A stretch of DNA of 64,000 nt, taken from the NCBI GenBank assembly GCA_034679345.1, contig JAXDAY010000031.1, forward strand, positions 153,923 to 217,922. The letters are read 5' to 3'. Positions 17,447 to 26,585 of this stretch are shown here, one piece after another. The stretch's first letter is position 1, and the number at the start of each line of letters is the position of its first letter. A program made the position numbers and the translations under genes. Source of the stretch: JAXDAY01 sp034679345 (lineage in GTDB: Bacteria; Eisenbacteria; RBG-16-71-46; CAIMUX01; VGJL01). The notes under the pieces are model-generated. The model was not told the origin of the DNA, made no database searches, and saw only the letters and a list, made by a program, of their open reading frames with translations.

Positions 17447-18541
17447 TCAGAGATTGCCGCGCCGGGCCTGCTCGCGCTCGATCGATTCGAAGAGCGCCTT
17501 GAAGTTCCCCTTCCCGAAGCCCTGGCTTCCCTTGCGCTGGATCACCTCGTAGAAGAGGGTCGGACGGTCCTCCACCGGTTTCGTGAAGAGCTGAAGGAGG
17601 TATCCATCGGCGTCCCGGTCGACGAGGATCCGATGCTCGCGAATCGCGTCGAGGTCCTCGTCGATCTTGCCGACTCTGGCAGGCAGATCGTCGTAGTAGG
17701 CATCCGGCACGTCGAGGAACTCGACCCCGCGTTCCCGCATCTCGCCGATCGTCGTGAGGATGTCTCCCGTGAGCAGGGCGATATGCTGGATTCCCGGGCC
17801 GATGTTGAAGTCGATGTACTCCTGGATCTGGGACCGCCGCAGGCCGGGCGCGGGCTCGTTGATCGGCATCTTGATCCCGCCGTCGGCGCTCGCCATCACC
17901 TTCGATCGCAGGGCGGTATAGTCGGTCGAGATGTCCTTGTCGTCGAAGGTCAGGAAGTGATGGAATCCAAAGATCGCCTTGTACCAGTCGACCCAGGTAT
18001 CCATCTTCTGGTCCTCCACGTTTGCGACCATGTGATCGACGCGCAGCAATCCCGCCCCGCCGCCCGGACGGCGGGCCTCTTCGTACCCGGGCAGAAACGG
18101 TCCGCTGTAACCCGAGCGCTGCACGAAGGTGTGGACCACCTCGCCATAGGCGTGGATCGTGGCGCGGGTGACCGTGCCTCCGTCGTCGCGCGAGGCGATC
18201 GGGGCCAGGATGCCCCTCGCTCCGCGCCGGAGCGACTCCTCGTAGGCGCGCTCGGCGTCCGAGACCTCGAAGACGACGTTGCGCACGCCGTCGCCGTGGA
18301 GCCGCACGAACTCGGCGACCTCCCCCTCGGGCAAGATCGAAGCGGTCACCGCCAGGCGGATCTTCCCCTGGGCGAGGGCGTAGCTCGCGCGGTCGCGGAT
18401 CCCGGTTTCGGGGCCCGCGTAAGCGATCTGGTCGAAGCCGAGGGCGGTGCGGTAGAAGTGGGATGCCTGGAGGGCGTTGCCGACCCAGAGCTCCACATGG
18501 TCGATTCCGACGACATCCATAGGGGACGCGTTCTCAGCCAT
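17447..18541 (-). CDS. hppD: 4-hydroxyphenylpyruvate dioxygenase
   Basis: This encodes 364 aa. The ATG at 18541 is preceded by AAGGAG with 8-base spacing and is preferred over an ATG 12 codons upstream. Two vicinal-oxygen-chelate domains are present. The iron ligands are His in 'RVDHMVANV', His in 'GPGIQHIALLT' and Glu near the C-terminus in 'LFYEVIQRKG', followed by 'GFGKGNFKALFESIE', a near-invariant HPPD tail. It converts 4-hydroxyphenylpyruvate to homogentisate. First gene of a four-gene operon, divergent from the beta-helix gene. Confidence 0.94.
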   Translation of the reverse strand: MAENASPMDVVGIDHVELWVGNALQASHFYRTALGFDQIAYAGPETGIRDRASYALAQGKIRLAVTASILPEGEVAEFVRLHGDGVRNVVFEVSDAERAYEESLRRGARGILAPIASRDDGGTVTRATIHAYGEVVHTFVQRSGYSGPFLPGYEEARRPGGGAGLLRVDHMVANVEDQKMDTWVDWYKAIFGFHHFLTFDDKDISTDYTALRSKVMASADGGIKMPINEPAPGLRRSQIQEYIDFNIGPGIQHIALLTGDILTTIGEMRERGVEFLDVPDAYYDDLPARVGKIDEDLDAIREHRILVDRDADGYLLQLFTKPVEDRPTLFYEVIQRKGSQGFGKGNFKALFESIEREQARRGNL

Positions 18542-18637
18542 CTTCCATTCTCCTTGGGACAAGAGTTCTTGGAACACGCGAGCCTAGCAGACTGCATGCT
18601 CGTCCCACAAGCGAGGCCGCGCTATCCTTGAAGCTCC

Positions 18638-19825
18638 ATGAGGACTTCCACTGCGACCCTTGCGGCGATCGCGCTGCTGCTCGCCGCCTCGGCCGAGGCC
18701 CGCACATGGATCGTCGATCCCACGGGCGGGGGAGACTTCCTGCGCATCCAGGAGGCCGTCGATGCGGCGGGCGACGGGGACCTCGTCCTCGTGCGACCCG
18801 GGAGCTACGCCGAGGCGATCGACCTGCTCGGCAAGGCGATCGAGTTGCGGGGGGAGGCCGGAGCGCAGCGCACGCTAGTCGACGCAGGAAGCGGAGGATC
18901 GGCCTTGCGGATTCGTTTCACCCCGGGAGGCGGAGCCCGGATCGCCGGCCTCACCTTCGCCGGGGGCAATGGAACGTTTCTCCGCGAGCGGGACGGCCGC
19001 TTCGGCGGGGGCATCCTGGTGGAGGCCTCGGGGCCCGTCATCGAGGATTGCGTGGTCAAGGGCAACGAGGCGAATGTCGGCGGGGGCATTTGCGTCCTCG
19101 GCGGCTCGCCCCGCGTCGAGCGAAGCCGCCTGCAGGGCAATGCCGCGGGAATCGGGGGCGGGATCGCCGTGGAGGAAGACGGCGGCGCGAGCTTCGAGCT
19201 CTGCGAGATCCTCGAGAACGAAGCGGTCTTCGGCGGGGGGATCGACCTCTTCCGCTCCCGGGCCCTGTGCGATCGGGTCGACATCCGGGGCAATCGTTCC
19301 GTGGAGGGGGGAGGCGCGCGTCTGATGGGAGACGCCGGCGGGTCGGTGGTCCTGAGCCGCGCGCTCGTCACCGGAAACGCCGCCGAATCGGGGGGCGCGA
19401 TCCTCATCGCGGGCGCCTCATTGATCCTGCGCGAGTCGACTCTCGCCGGCAATGAGTCGAGCCCCGGCCATGCGGCGCTCGAGATCGGGGACGGCGCGGG
19501 CCGGATCGAGAGAACGATCTGCGCATGGAACGGAGAAGAGGCGGCCTTTCGATGCGACTCATTCGCCGGGCCGATCGTCTGCAGCCTCTTTCACGGGGGC
19601 GTGGGGGAGGAAGACCTCTGCGGCGCGCTCGATCGCGTCCTGATCGCCGATCCCCGCTTCTGCGATCCCGAGCGCGGCGAGTTCACGCTGCGCTCCGACT
19701 CCCCTTGCTTGCCGGGTCAGGGCCCGCCCGGCTGCGGCGGGATCGGCCGCTTCGGGAGGGGATGCGAGGCCCCGACCCCGACGGCCGCCGCGAGCTGGGG
19801 CGGGATCCGCCTTCTCTTCCGCTGA
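18638..19825 (+). CDS. secreted right-handed beta-helix (pectate-lyase-like) protein
   Basis: This encodes 395 aa with a signal peptide ending near 'ASAEA'. 'DFLRIQEAVDAAGDGDLVLV' is the usual N-terminal cap of secreted parallel beta-helix proteins. It is followed by successive coils with 'GGGI' turns (residues ~120-270) and Asn/Ala ladder positions. No lyase active-site residues can be assigned, so enzymatic activity is uncertain. The C-terminus is short and lacks the FlgD-type tail found on other exported proteins here. Shine-Dalgarno is poor. Confidence 0.75.
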   Translation: MRTSTATLAAIALLLAASAEARTWIVDPTGGGDFLRIQEAVDAAGDGDLVLVRPGSYAEAIDLLGKAIELRGEAGAQRTLVDAGSGGSALRIRFTPGGGARIAGLTFAGGNGTFLRERDGRFGGGILVEASGPVIEDCVVKGNEANVGGGICVLGGSPRVERSRLQGNAAGIGGGIAVEEDGGASFELCEILENEAVFGGGIDLFRSRALCDRVDIRGNRSVEGGGARLMGDAGGSVVLSRALVTGNAAESGGAILIAGASLILRESTLAGNESSPGHAALEIGDGAGRIERTICAWNGEEAAFRCDSFAGPIVCSLFHGGVGEEDLCGALDRVLIADPRFCDPERGEFTLRSDSPCLPGQGPPGCGGIGRFGRGCEAPTPTAAASWGGIRLLFR

Positions 19826-19929
19826 CGATCCAGACGGTTCCCCGCGCCACCGGTTCCTGCTACGATGCCGTTCGTCGTGCGTCCTCCGCCGCCGCGGGGG
19901 CCGGTCATGCGTCTCGAAGGAGGAAGAGA

Positions 19930-20052
19930 ATGTCGTCCCAGCCCCGTCCGAGCGAGCAAGGCAAATCCAGCCGCAGGATCCTCATCGAAGTCGCCCTGCT
20001 GGTCGTGATCCCCTCGATCCTGATCTACCTCGTCTCCCTCGTCTGGAAGTAG
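19930..20052 (+). CDS. small single-pass membrane protein (40 aa)
   Basis: A strong AGGAGGAAGAGA Shine-Dalgarno precedes the ATG. The product is a hydrophilic, Ser/Arg-rich N-terminus of ~20 residues followed by one transmembrane helix (residues ~21-37, 'ILIEVALLVVIPSILIYLVS') and a short 'LVWK' end. No family recognised. It lies 30 bp before the glycosyltransferase gene on the same strand, so it may share its transcript. Too short for default gene finding, but the RBS and helix composition argue that it is real. Confidence 0.65.
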   Translation: MSSQPRPSEQGKSSRRILIEVALLVVIPSILIYLVSLVWK

Positions 20053-20081
20053 GCCCGGCGAAGGGGGAGAGTCTTCCGTCC

Positions 20082-21221
20082 ATGCGAAGGAAGATCCTCT
20101 TTGCTGCGACGACGCTCGTCGTCGGCGGAGCCGAGCGCGTCTTCGCCGAGCTGGTTCTGCGTCTGGATCGCAGCCGCTTCGATGTCCGCGCCGCGACGCT
20201 GCGCGATCCCGGACGCCTGGGCGAGGAGATCGCCGCGGCCGGAGTCCCGGTCCGCAGCGGCTGGACTGGGGCATCGCGCCTCGACCTGGGTCTGATCCCG
20301 AGACTTCGCCGCTGGATCCGCTCGGAGGGCTTCGAGGCGATCTACCTCCTCGACCATCCGCACGCGATCTTCCACACGCTCCTCGCCTCGATCGGAACGA
20401 GCGCGCGGGTGCGGGTGATGCCGGTCCACACCACAGGCCGCTGGGGGGGATTGCCCAGCGTGCCGCGATCGACGCGGCGGATGCTTCGATGGATCGATGC
20501 GGTGATCGCCATCGCTGATGCCCAGCGCGAATACCTGATCCGAGAGGAGGGCATCCCGCCGGAGAAGCTCGTCGTGATCAAGAACGGGATTGCCCTGGAG
20601 GCGCTCGATCGCGGCGAGCGCCTCCGCCGCCGCGCCGCGCTGCGCGAGGAGCTCGGCCTCGGGGCGGATGCGAAGCTGATCGCGATCCTCGCGGTCCTGC
20701 GGCCGGAGAAGAACCACGAGCTGCTCTTCTCCGCCCTCGCCCGCCTTCGCGGAAGCCTGCCCGATCTGACCCTGCTTGTGGTCGGCGACGGACCCCGCCG
20801 GGCCTTCCTCGAGGATGAAGCCCGCAGGCTCGGGATCGAGGGATGCGTGCGCTTCCTGGGCCACCGATCCGACGGGCGAGGACTCTGGCCCGCCGCCGAT
20901 CTGGCGGTTCTCGTCTCCCATCCGAGAGTGGAGACGCTCCCGCTCTCGCTGCTCGAGGCGATGGATGCGGCGCTTCCCATCGTGGCCACCGACGTGGGCG
21001 CGCTTCGCGAGATCGTCGAGCCCGGGGGCAACGGCCGCCTGGTGCCGCCCGAGGACGAGGCGGCGCTCGCCGAGGCGATCCGCGAGATCCTGAGCGATCC
21101 GTCCGTCGCCGCCGCCTACGGAGAGCGCTCGAGCGAGATCGTGCGCGCCGCATTCGGCGTCGAGCGGATGGTCCACGAGACGGAGGCGCTCCTGCTCGAT
21201 CTCCTCGACTCCAGGAAATGA
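20082..21221 (+). CDS. glycosyltransferase family 4 (GT-B fold)
   Basis: This encodes 379 aa. The N-terminal Rossmann half begins 'KILFAATTLVVGGAERVFAEL', the acceptor-side signature of GT4 enzymes. The C-terminal half has 'VLRPEKNHELLFSALARL' and the donor-binding 'HPRVETLPLSLLEAMDAALP' (EX7E-like), then 'IVATDVGALREIV'. Predicted cytosolic or membrane-associated transfer of a nucleotide sugar in surface glycan synthesis. Convergent with the tdh gene. Confidence 0.9.
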   Translation: MRRKILFAATTLVVGGAERVFAELVLRLDRSRFDVRAATLRDPGRLGEEIAAAGVPVRSGWTGASRLDLGLIPRLRRWIRSEGFEAIYLLDHPHAIFHTLLASIGTSARVRVMPVHTTGRWGGLPSVPRSTRRMLRWIDAVIAIADAQREYLIREEGIPPEKLVVIKNGIALEALDRGERLRRRAALREELGLGADAKLIAILAVLRPEKNHELLFSALARLRGSLPDLTLLVVGDGPRRAFLEDEARRLGIEGCVRFLGHRSDGRGLWPAADLAVLVSHPRVETLPLSLLEAMDAALPIVATDVGALREIVEPGGNGRLVPPEDEAALAEAIREILSDPSVAAAYGERSSEIVRAAFGVERMVHETEALLLDLLDSRK

Positions 21222-21234
21222 GCGGCGGGCTGGG

Positions 21235-22284
21235 TCAGGGGACCAGCACCACCTTGCCGACCTGGATCGGGACCTGGTGGATCAGGTCGAAGGCCTTCGC
21301 AAAGTCCTCCAGCGGGAACTTGTGGCTCAGGACGGGCCGGATGTCGAGCCGGCCGCTGGCCAGAAGCTGAGAGACCTGCACCCAGGTCTCGTACATCAGG
21401 CGCCCGTTGATGCCGTAGAGGCGGACTCCCTTGAAGATCACGCCGTTGTTGAGATCGATCGAGACGCGGCCGTCGGGGAGGCCGAAGGCCGAGAATCGTC
21501 CTCCCTTGCGCACCAGCTCGAGGCCCATGTCGATCACCGCCTGGACGCCGACCATGTCGAGCACGACATCGGCGCCGACCCCGCCGGTCCGCTCGCGGAC
21601 GATCCGGCGCACGTCGTCGGTGCGCGTGTCGAGCACCAGATCGGCGCCCATCCTGCGCGCGATCTCGAGGCGGGCGTCGTTGATGCCGACGAGGATGACC
21701 TGGGATGCGCCCGCCGCGCGCGCCACGCCCGCGGCGAACAGCCCGGTGGGGCCATCGCCGAAGATGAGCACGGAGCGCGCCGTCACCGGCTCGACCAAGG
21801 TCGCATAGACGGCGTTTCCGAGCGGCTCCTGGGCCGCGGCGATCTCGGGCGGGATTGCGGGATCGTTCCTCCAGACGACGATCGCCGGAACGGCGACATA
21901 CTCGGCGAAGCAACCGTCGCGGTCGACTCCGAGGATCTTGAGGTTCGAGCAGATGTGCATCTGGCCGGTCATGCACTGGACGCAGCTCTGGCAGGGAATG
22001 TGGGTCTCGCAGGATACGAAGTCCCCGATCTTGACCGTCGTGACGGTGGAGCCGACCGCGACGACGTCGCCGGCAAGCTCGTGACCGAGCACCTGGGGGA
22101 TGCCCTTGATGCGGGACTGCGCCCACTCATTCCATTGGTAGATATGGACATCCGTTCCGCAGATCGTCGTCGCCCTGACCCGGATCAGGACCTCGTCGGG
22201 CGCGACCGCCGGGATCGCCACTCGCTGGAGTTTGGCTCCGGCCTCTGCCCCCGTCTTCACCACCGCCCGCATCATCTCCGCCAT
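21235..22284 (-). CDS. tdh: L-threonine 3-dehydrogenase-type zinc alcohol dehydrogenase
   Basis: This encodes 349 aa with AAGGAG upstream. Medium-chain dehydrogenase layout: catalytic zinc site 'TTICGTDVHIYQWNEWAQ' and 'GHE', then structural zinc cysteines in 'CQSCVQCMTGQMHIC' (residues ~97-111). The NAD-binding glycine motif is 'IFGDGPTGLFAAGVARAAGA'. The 'CGTDVHIYxWxEWAQ' stretch specifically matches threonine dehydrogenases, which make 2-amino-3-ketobutyrate. No kbl gene lies adjacent, so a related substrate remains possible. Confidence 0.83.
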   Translation of the reverse strand: MAEMMRAVVKTGAEAGAKLQRVAIPAVAPDEVLIRVRATTICGTDVHIYQWNEWAQSRIKGIPQVLGHELAGDVVAVGSTVTTVKIGDFVSCETHIPCQSCVQCMTGQMHICSNLKILGVDRDGCFAEYVAVPAIVVWRNDPAIPPEIAAAQEPLGNAVYATLVEPVTARSVLIFGDGPTGLFAAGVARAAGASQVILVGINDARLEIARRMGADLVLDTRTDDVRRIVRERTGGVGADVVLDMVGVQAVIDMGLELVRKGGRFSAFGLPDGRVSIDLNNGVIFKGVRLYGINGRLMYETWVQVSQLLASGRLDIRPVLSHKFPLEDFAKAFDLIHQVPIQVGKVVLVP

Positions 22285-22366
22285 CGCCGGAACTCCTTTT
22301 GTGAGTTGAATCGAGAGCTCGTGGGGTCCAGCCCCGAGTGAGTATATGGAGCGCGCCGTAGGGGGG

Positions 22367-23776
22367 TCAAGGCGAGGCGCTCGATGCTTCGCGCGTCGAA
22401 TCGGCTCTCGCCCGTTCGTCTCGATCGTGGCGGAGCATCATTGCCCCGGCGACCGCGAAGAGGATCGTCGAGAAGGCGAATGACGCCGAGATGCCCAGCA
22501 GGGATGCGATGAGGTACCCGAGACTCGGCGCGAGGAGCCCGCGGATCCCCGTCAGAGCGACATGCAGTCCCTGGAATGCGCTCGCGTCGCGGCCGCCGGC
22601 GAAGTGCATCGAGCCCAGCGTCCAGGATATGTTCACTCCCGCCATCGACACGCTGAAGACGAGAAACGCCGCATAGACCCAGACGATTCTCGCGTACGCG
22701 CCCATCCCGGGGTAGGTCGAGACCAGAAGGCACAGCGGATAGCAGGCGAGCAGGAAGAACATCCGGCCGGTGAACCGCAAAGGACGCAGCCGTCCCAGGG
22801 CCGCGCCGAGGAGGGGACTCAAGACGACCTGTCCGATCAGGGCGTAGAGGCCCTTCGACGCGGAGAGCTGGGAGTAGCTCATCCCGAGGTCGCGCACGAT
22901 GTAGACCGGCAGAACGGGAAGCAGGCTCAGGAAGGCGAAGCCATAGATCATGTAGTCGCGCTCGAAACGCACGAACCCGGGATTCTCGCGGAAGGTGCGC
23001 GCGGCGACCGACAGGCTCGAGAGGATGGAGTGTCGCTGTAGCTCGTCGGGCCGGGGCTGGAGACGTGCGCGCAGATTCCGGATCCCGATCGAGAGCCACG
23101 CGCGCAGCCCTCGCTCCTCGGCGGCCAGGCGCTCCATGCGGAAGGTGTGGTAGACGCTGAGGAACCCGGTCAATCCGCAGATGGCGAAGAGCCAGGGGAA
23201 GCTCTCCTCCCGACTCTCGAGCAGCGCGCCCGCGAGCTGCGAGGTCAGGATCGCGAAGAGCCCCGCGACGGAGGAGGCCACGCCGAATCGGATCGGTCGA
23301 TCGGCCTCGCGGTAGCGCGCCTGGAGAACCGAGTTCATCGCGGTGATCAGGAGCGAGGCGGCGACGCTGTAGAGGAAATAGAGGGCGATCAGCATGCCCG
23401 AGCTGCGATGGATCAGCAGCAGGGCCATCGGAAGCCGGCCGAGGAGCCCGCTGAGGAGAAACGCCCCTGCCTTGGGGCGTCCCTCCACTTGTCCGGCGAA
23501 GTAGAAACAGAAGACGTTGGCGGCCGGTCCGAGGGTCGCCATCAGCGTGATCTGCCAGCCCGGAGCGTCGAGGGCCTTGGCGAGGATCACGTCCGCGAGG
23601 AGGAAGATCCCGTTCGAGACCCCGCCCCAAGCCGAAGCCGCGAGATGCTCGGCGAAGGCGGTCCGCTCCTCGCGATCGCCCGACCGGAAAGCCTGCCAGA
23701 AGGGGCTCAAGCGGGAGAGAAGGCCGCGGAGGAACTCCGCAGCCACCGGCCGCAATTCACCCGCCTCCCGCTCCAT
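22367..23776 (-). CDS. MFS transporter
   Basis: This encodes 469 aa with about 11-12 hydrophobic helices and a long soluble N-terminal segment (~45 residues) before the first helix ('GGVSNGIFLLADVILAKAL'). The central region contains a hydrophilic stretch with many Arg residues between the two six-helix halves (around residue 215-235). The C-terminus is charged. Substrate unknown. It is divergent from nuoA and separated from tdh by 82 bp. Confidence 0.7.
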   Translation of the reverse strand: MEREAGELRPVAAEFLRGLLSRLSPFWQAFRSGDREERTAFAEHLAASAWGGVSNGIFLLADVILAKALDAPGWQITLMATLGPAANVFCFYFAGQVEGRPKAGAFLLSGLLGRLPMALLLIHRSSGMLIALYFLYSVAASLLITAMNSVLQARYREADRPIRFGVASSVAGLFAILTSQLAGALLESREESFPWLFAICGLTGFLSVYHTFRMERLAAEERGLRAWLSIGIRNLRARLQPRPDELQRHSILSSLSVAARTFRENPGFVRFERDYMIYGFAFLSLLPVLPVYIVRDLGMSYSQLSASKGLYALIGQVVLSPLLGAALGRLRPLRFTGRMFFLLACYPLCLLVSTYPGMGAYARIVWVYAAFLVFSVSMAGVNISWTLGSMHFAGGRDASAFQGLHVALTGIRGLLAPSLGYLIASLLGISASFAFSTILFAVAGAMMLRHDRDERARADSTREASSASP

Positions 23777-23797
23777 CCGCCCCCATCCCGTTGCCGG

Positions 23798-23826
23798 TTG
23801 TCAGCCTACCAGGGCTATGCTAGCCT
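23798..23826 (+). promoter_or_regulatory. possible sigma70-type promoter upstream of nuoA
   Basis: TTGTCA is followed after 17 bases by TAGCCT in the 178-bp gap between the divergent MFS gene and nuoA. The -10 is only a fair match, so this is a candidate, not a firm call. Confidence 0.3.
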
Positions 23827-23954
23827 GGCCCGTTCGGTCTTGTGCAAGATAAAGCATTCGCTAATCCGCGCGATCCGGCGGGCCGCGGCGGAGACGATCG
23901 GCGACCATACCCCGGTGGGCGGCGCGGGGATTGAAGAGTCGGGAGGCTTCGGAA

Positions 23955-24308
23955 ATGAGCCCATACGCGTCGGTCTTCGTGGCGCTCGTCCTCGCCGCGG
24001 CGATCCCGGTCGTCTTCCTCTTTCTGAGCTCGCGGCTCGGGCCGAAGAAGCCCAGCGCGGTGAAGCTCTCGACCTACGAGACCGGGGTCCTCCCCAAGCG
24101 GGTCGCGCGCGACCGGGTGCCGGTGAGGTTCTATCTCGTCGCCGTGCTCTTCCTGCTCTTCGACGTGGAGGCGGTCTTCCTCTTCCCCTGGGCCGTGGGA
24201 CGCCGCAGCCTGGGCGCCGCGGGCGACATCGGCATGGCGATCTTCTTCTCCATCCTCGTTCTGGGGCTGGTCTACGAGTGGCGCAAAGGAGCGATGGAAT
24301 GGGAGTAG
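23955..24308 (+). CDS. nuoA: NADH-quinone oxidoreductase subunit A
   Basis: This encodes 117 aa. The ATG at 23955 has GGGAGG eight bases upstream and matches the family N-terminus; an in-frame codon eight residues earlier is not favoured. Three membrane helices are visible, with the conserved 'STYETGV' loop and 'FYLVAVLFLLFDVEAVFLFPWA', the diagnostic acidic helix of NuoA. It is a membrane-arm subunit at the quinone junction. First gene of a 13-gene complex I operon. Confidence 0.95.
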   Translation: MSPYASVFVALVLAAAIPVVFLFLSSRLGPKKPSAVKLSTYETGVLPKRVARDRVPVRFYLVAVLFLLFDVEAVFLFPWAVGRRSLGAAGDIGMAIFFSILVLGLVYEWRKGAMEWE

Positions 24309-24835
24309 ACGAGGGCAGGACGGCGGCGGGAGTCCAAGCCGGCAAGTCCCTTGCGCGCGGAGCTCACGTGATGAGCCCCGTCGGCGAGGGCGTCTATCTC
24401 ACCCGGCTGGATGCGGTCATCAACTGGGCGCGGAAGAACTCGATGTGGCCGCTTCCCTTCGGGACCGCCTGCTGCGCCATCGAGTTCATGGGGATCCTCT
24501 CCTCGGTGTTCGACCTCTCCCGATTCGGCGCCGAGGTGGTCCGTTTCTCTCCGAGGCAATCGGATCTTCTCATCATCTCGGGGACGGTGACCTACAAGCA
24601 GGCGCCAATCCTGCGGCTCATCTACGACCAGATGTGCGAGCCGAAGTGGGTGATCGCGATGGGGGTCTGCGCCAGCTCGGGCGGGTTCTACGACAACTAC
24701 TGCACCCTGCAGGGAATCGACAAGGTGATTCCGGTCGACTACTACGTCGCGGGTTGTCCGCCGAGGCCCGAGGCAGTGATGCAGGCGCTGCTCGACTTGC
24801 AGAAGCGCGTCGAGAGCAATCCGGCGCCCCGCTAG
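24299..24835 (+). CDS. nuoB: NADH-quinone oxidoreductase subunit B
   Basis: This encodes 178 aa, overlapping nuoA by ten bases, with AAAGGAG before the ATG. It carries the ligands of the terminal N2 [4Fe-4S] cluster: the tandem Cys in 'GTACCAIEFM', 'GVCASSGGFYDNY' and 'VAGCPPRPE'. It sits at the end of the hydrophilic arm and delivers electrons to quinone together with NuoD. An internal ATG at 24371 could also serve, but would lack the Shine-Dalgarno. Confidence 0.95.
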   Translation: MGVDEGRTAAGVQAGKSLARGAHVMSPVGEGVYLTRLDAVINWARKNSMWPLPFGTACCAIEFMGILSSVFDLSRFGAEVVRFSPRQSDLLIISGTVTYKQAPILRLIYDQMCEPKWVIAMGVCASSGGFYDNYCTLQGIDKVIPVDYYVAGCPPRPEAVMQALLDLQKRVESNPAPR

Positions 24836-24850
24836 AGAGGGGATCTGACG

Positions 24851-26575
24851 ATGTCGGTGAGCCAGGCTGCAGCGAAGACCGATTTCGCCCGTTTCGAGGC
24901 GAGGTTCGGATCCGCGATCCTCGGGCGCGGGCGAATCGTGGACGTTCCGACCGTCTTCCGCGTGAAGCGCGAGGGGGTCGTCGAGATGCTTCGCTTCCTC
25001 CGGGACGAGCCGGAGCTGCGATTCGGGATGCTCACCGATCTCACGGTGCTCGACTGCGTGGGCCTGCGTGACGGCGATCGCTTCGACGTCGTCTATCTGC
25101 TTCACAGCCTCACCCGCCTCGATCGGGTGGGCCTGCGCTGCGCCGTCCCGGAGGAGGACTGCCGGATCGCCTCGGCGGTAGGGCTCTTCAAGAACGCCGA
25201 CTGGCTCGAGCGGGAAGCGTGGGATCAGTACGGGGTCCGATTCGAGGGGCATCCGAATCTGAAGAGGATCCTCAACCACAAGGAGTTCGTCGGCCACCCG
25301 CTGCGGAAGGACTACGACATCTATAAGGGGCAGTGGCTCAGCGAGGCGGATGATCTCCTGGATGAGCTGGAAATCCGCCACCGTCTGGACCCGAAGCCGG
25401 GAGCGGGGGAGCGGGAGTCGATGGTGCTCAACATCGGCCCGTCGCATCCGGCGACGCACGGGACCCTGCGCAGCCTCGTGGAGCTCGAAGGGGAGACGAT
25501 CCTCTACGCGATCCCCGAGATCGGCTACCTCCACCGCGGATTCGAGAAGTCGGCGGAAACGCACGAGTGGAACCAGGTGATCCCCTATACCGATCGGCTC
25601 AACTACTGCTCCTGCCTCATCAACAACGTGGCCTACGTCCGGGCCGTCGAGTCGCTCTGCGGAATCGAGGCCACCGACCGGTGCAAGTTCATCCGGGTGA
25701 TCATCAGCGAGCTCTCCCGCATCATGGACCACCTGGTCTGCAACGGCGCCAATCTCGTCGACCTCGGGGCGCTCACGAACTTCTGGTACCTCTTCAACAT
25801 GCGCGAGAAGATCTACAACCTGATCGAGAGCCTGACCGGCGCCCGGCTCACGACCTCATACACGCGGGTCGGCGGACTCTGGCAAGATGCTACCCCCGAC
25901 TTCGAGGAGGCCGTGCGGGCGCTCCTGAAGGAGATACCGAAGGCCGTCGGGGACACCTTGAAGCTCGTTGCGCGCAACCGGATCTTCCTCGACCGGACGG
26001 TGGGAGTGGGCAAGATCTCGCTGGAAGAGGCGATCTCCTACGGATTCACGGGGCCGTGCCTGCGCGCGGCGGGTCTCGAGTTCGATCTGCGCAAGGCCTA
26101 CCCCTACGACCATTACGACCTGTTCGACTTCGAGATTCCGAGCGGACACCAGGGCGACACCTACGACCGCGTGATGGTCCGCTTCGAGGAGATCAACCAG
26201 TCCTGCAGGATCATCGAGCAGGCCCTGCGCAAGATGCCCGGCGGTCCGGTCAACGCCGAGCATCCGGCGGTCATCATTCCCGACAAGCCTCACACCTATG
26301 GCTCGATCGAGGGGCTGGTCAACCACTTCAAGATCATCATGCACGGTGTGAACGTCCCGGCGGGGGAGGTGTATACCGCGACGGAGGCAGCCAACGGCGA
26401 GCTTGGCTTCTACATCGTGAGCGACCGCGAGATGAAACCATACAAGTGCCGTTGCCGCGCGCCCTGCTTCCACCTCTACAGCGCGTTTCCGAGGCTCGCA
26501 GAGGGCGGGCTGATCGCCGATGCGATCGCGATTCTCGGAAGCCTCAACGTCGTCGCCGGCGAGCTGGACCGATAG
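24851..26575 (+). CDS. nuoCD: NADH-quinone oxidoreductase subunits C and D, fused
   Basis: This encodes 574 aa. Residues ~1-175 are NuoC (30-kDa family; 'WLEREAWDQYGVRFEGHPNL' and 'HPLRKDY'). Residues ~195-574 are NuoD (49-kDa; 'MVLNIGPSHPATHGTLR', 'GYLHRGFEK', and the C-terminal 'PPCFHLYSAFPRL'-like quinone-site segment). The fusion is the arrangement seen in E. coli and several other lineages. Quinone binds at the NuoD/NuoB interface. Confidence 0.95.
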   Translation: MSVSQAAAKTDFARFEARFGSAILGRGRIVDVPTVFRVKREGVVEMLRFLRDEPELRFGMLTDLTVLDCVGLRDGDRFDVVYLLHSLTRLDRVGLRCAVPEEDCRIASAVGLFKNADWLEREAWDQYGVRFEGHPNLKRILNHKEFVGHPLRKDYDIYKGQWLSEADDLLDELEIRHRLDPKPGAGERESMVLNIGPSHPATHGTLRSLVELEGETILYAIPEIGYLHRGFEKSAETHEWNQVIPYTDRLNYCSCLINNVAYVRAVESLCGIEATDRCKFIRVIISELSRIMDHLVCNGANLVDLGALTNFWYLFNMREKIYNLIESLTGARLTTSYTRVGGLWQDATPDFEEAVRALLKEIPKAVGDTLKLVARNRIFLDRTVGVGKISLEEAISYGFTGPCLRAAGLEFDLRKAYPYDHYDLFDFEIPSGHQGDTYDRVMVRFEEINQSCRIIEQALRKMPGGPVNAEHPAVIIPDKPHTYGSIEGLVNHFKIIMHGVNVPAGEVYTATEAANGELGFYIVSDREMKPYKCRCRAPCFHLYSAFPRLAEGGLIADAIAILGSLNVVAGELDR

Positions 26576-26585
26576 GGGGGGATGG

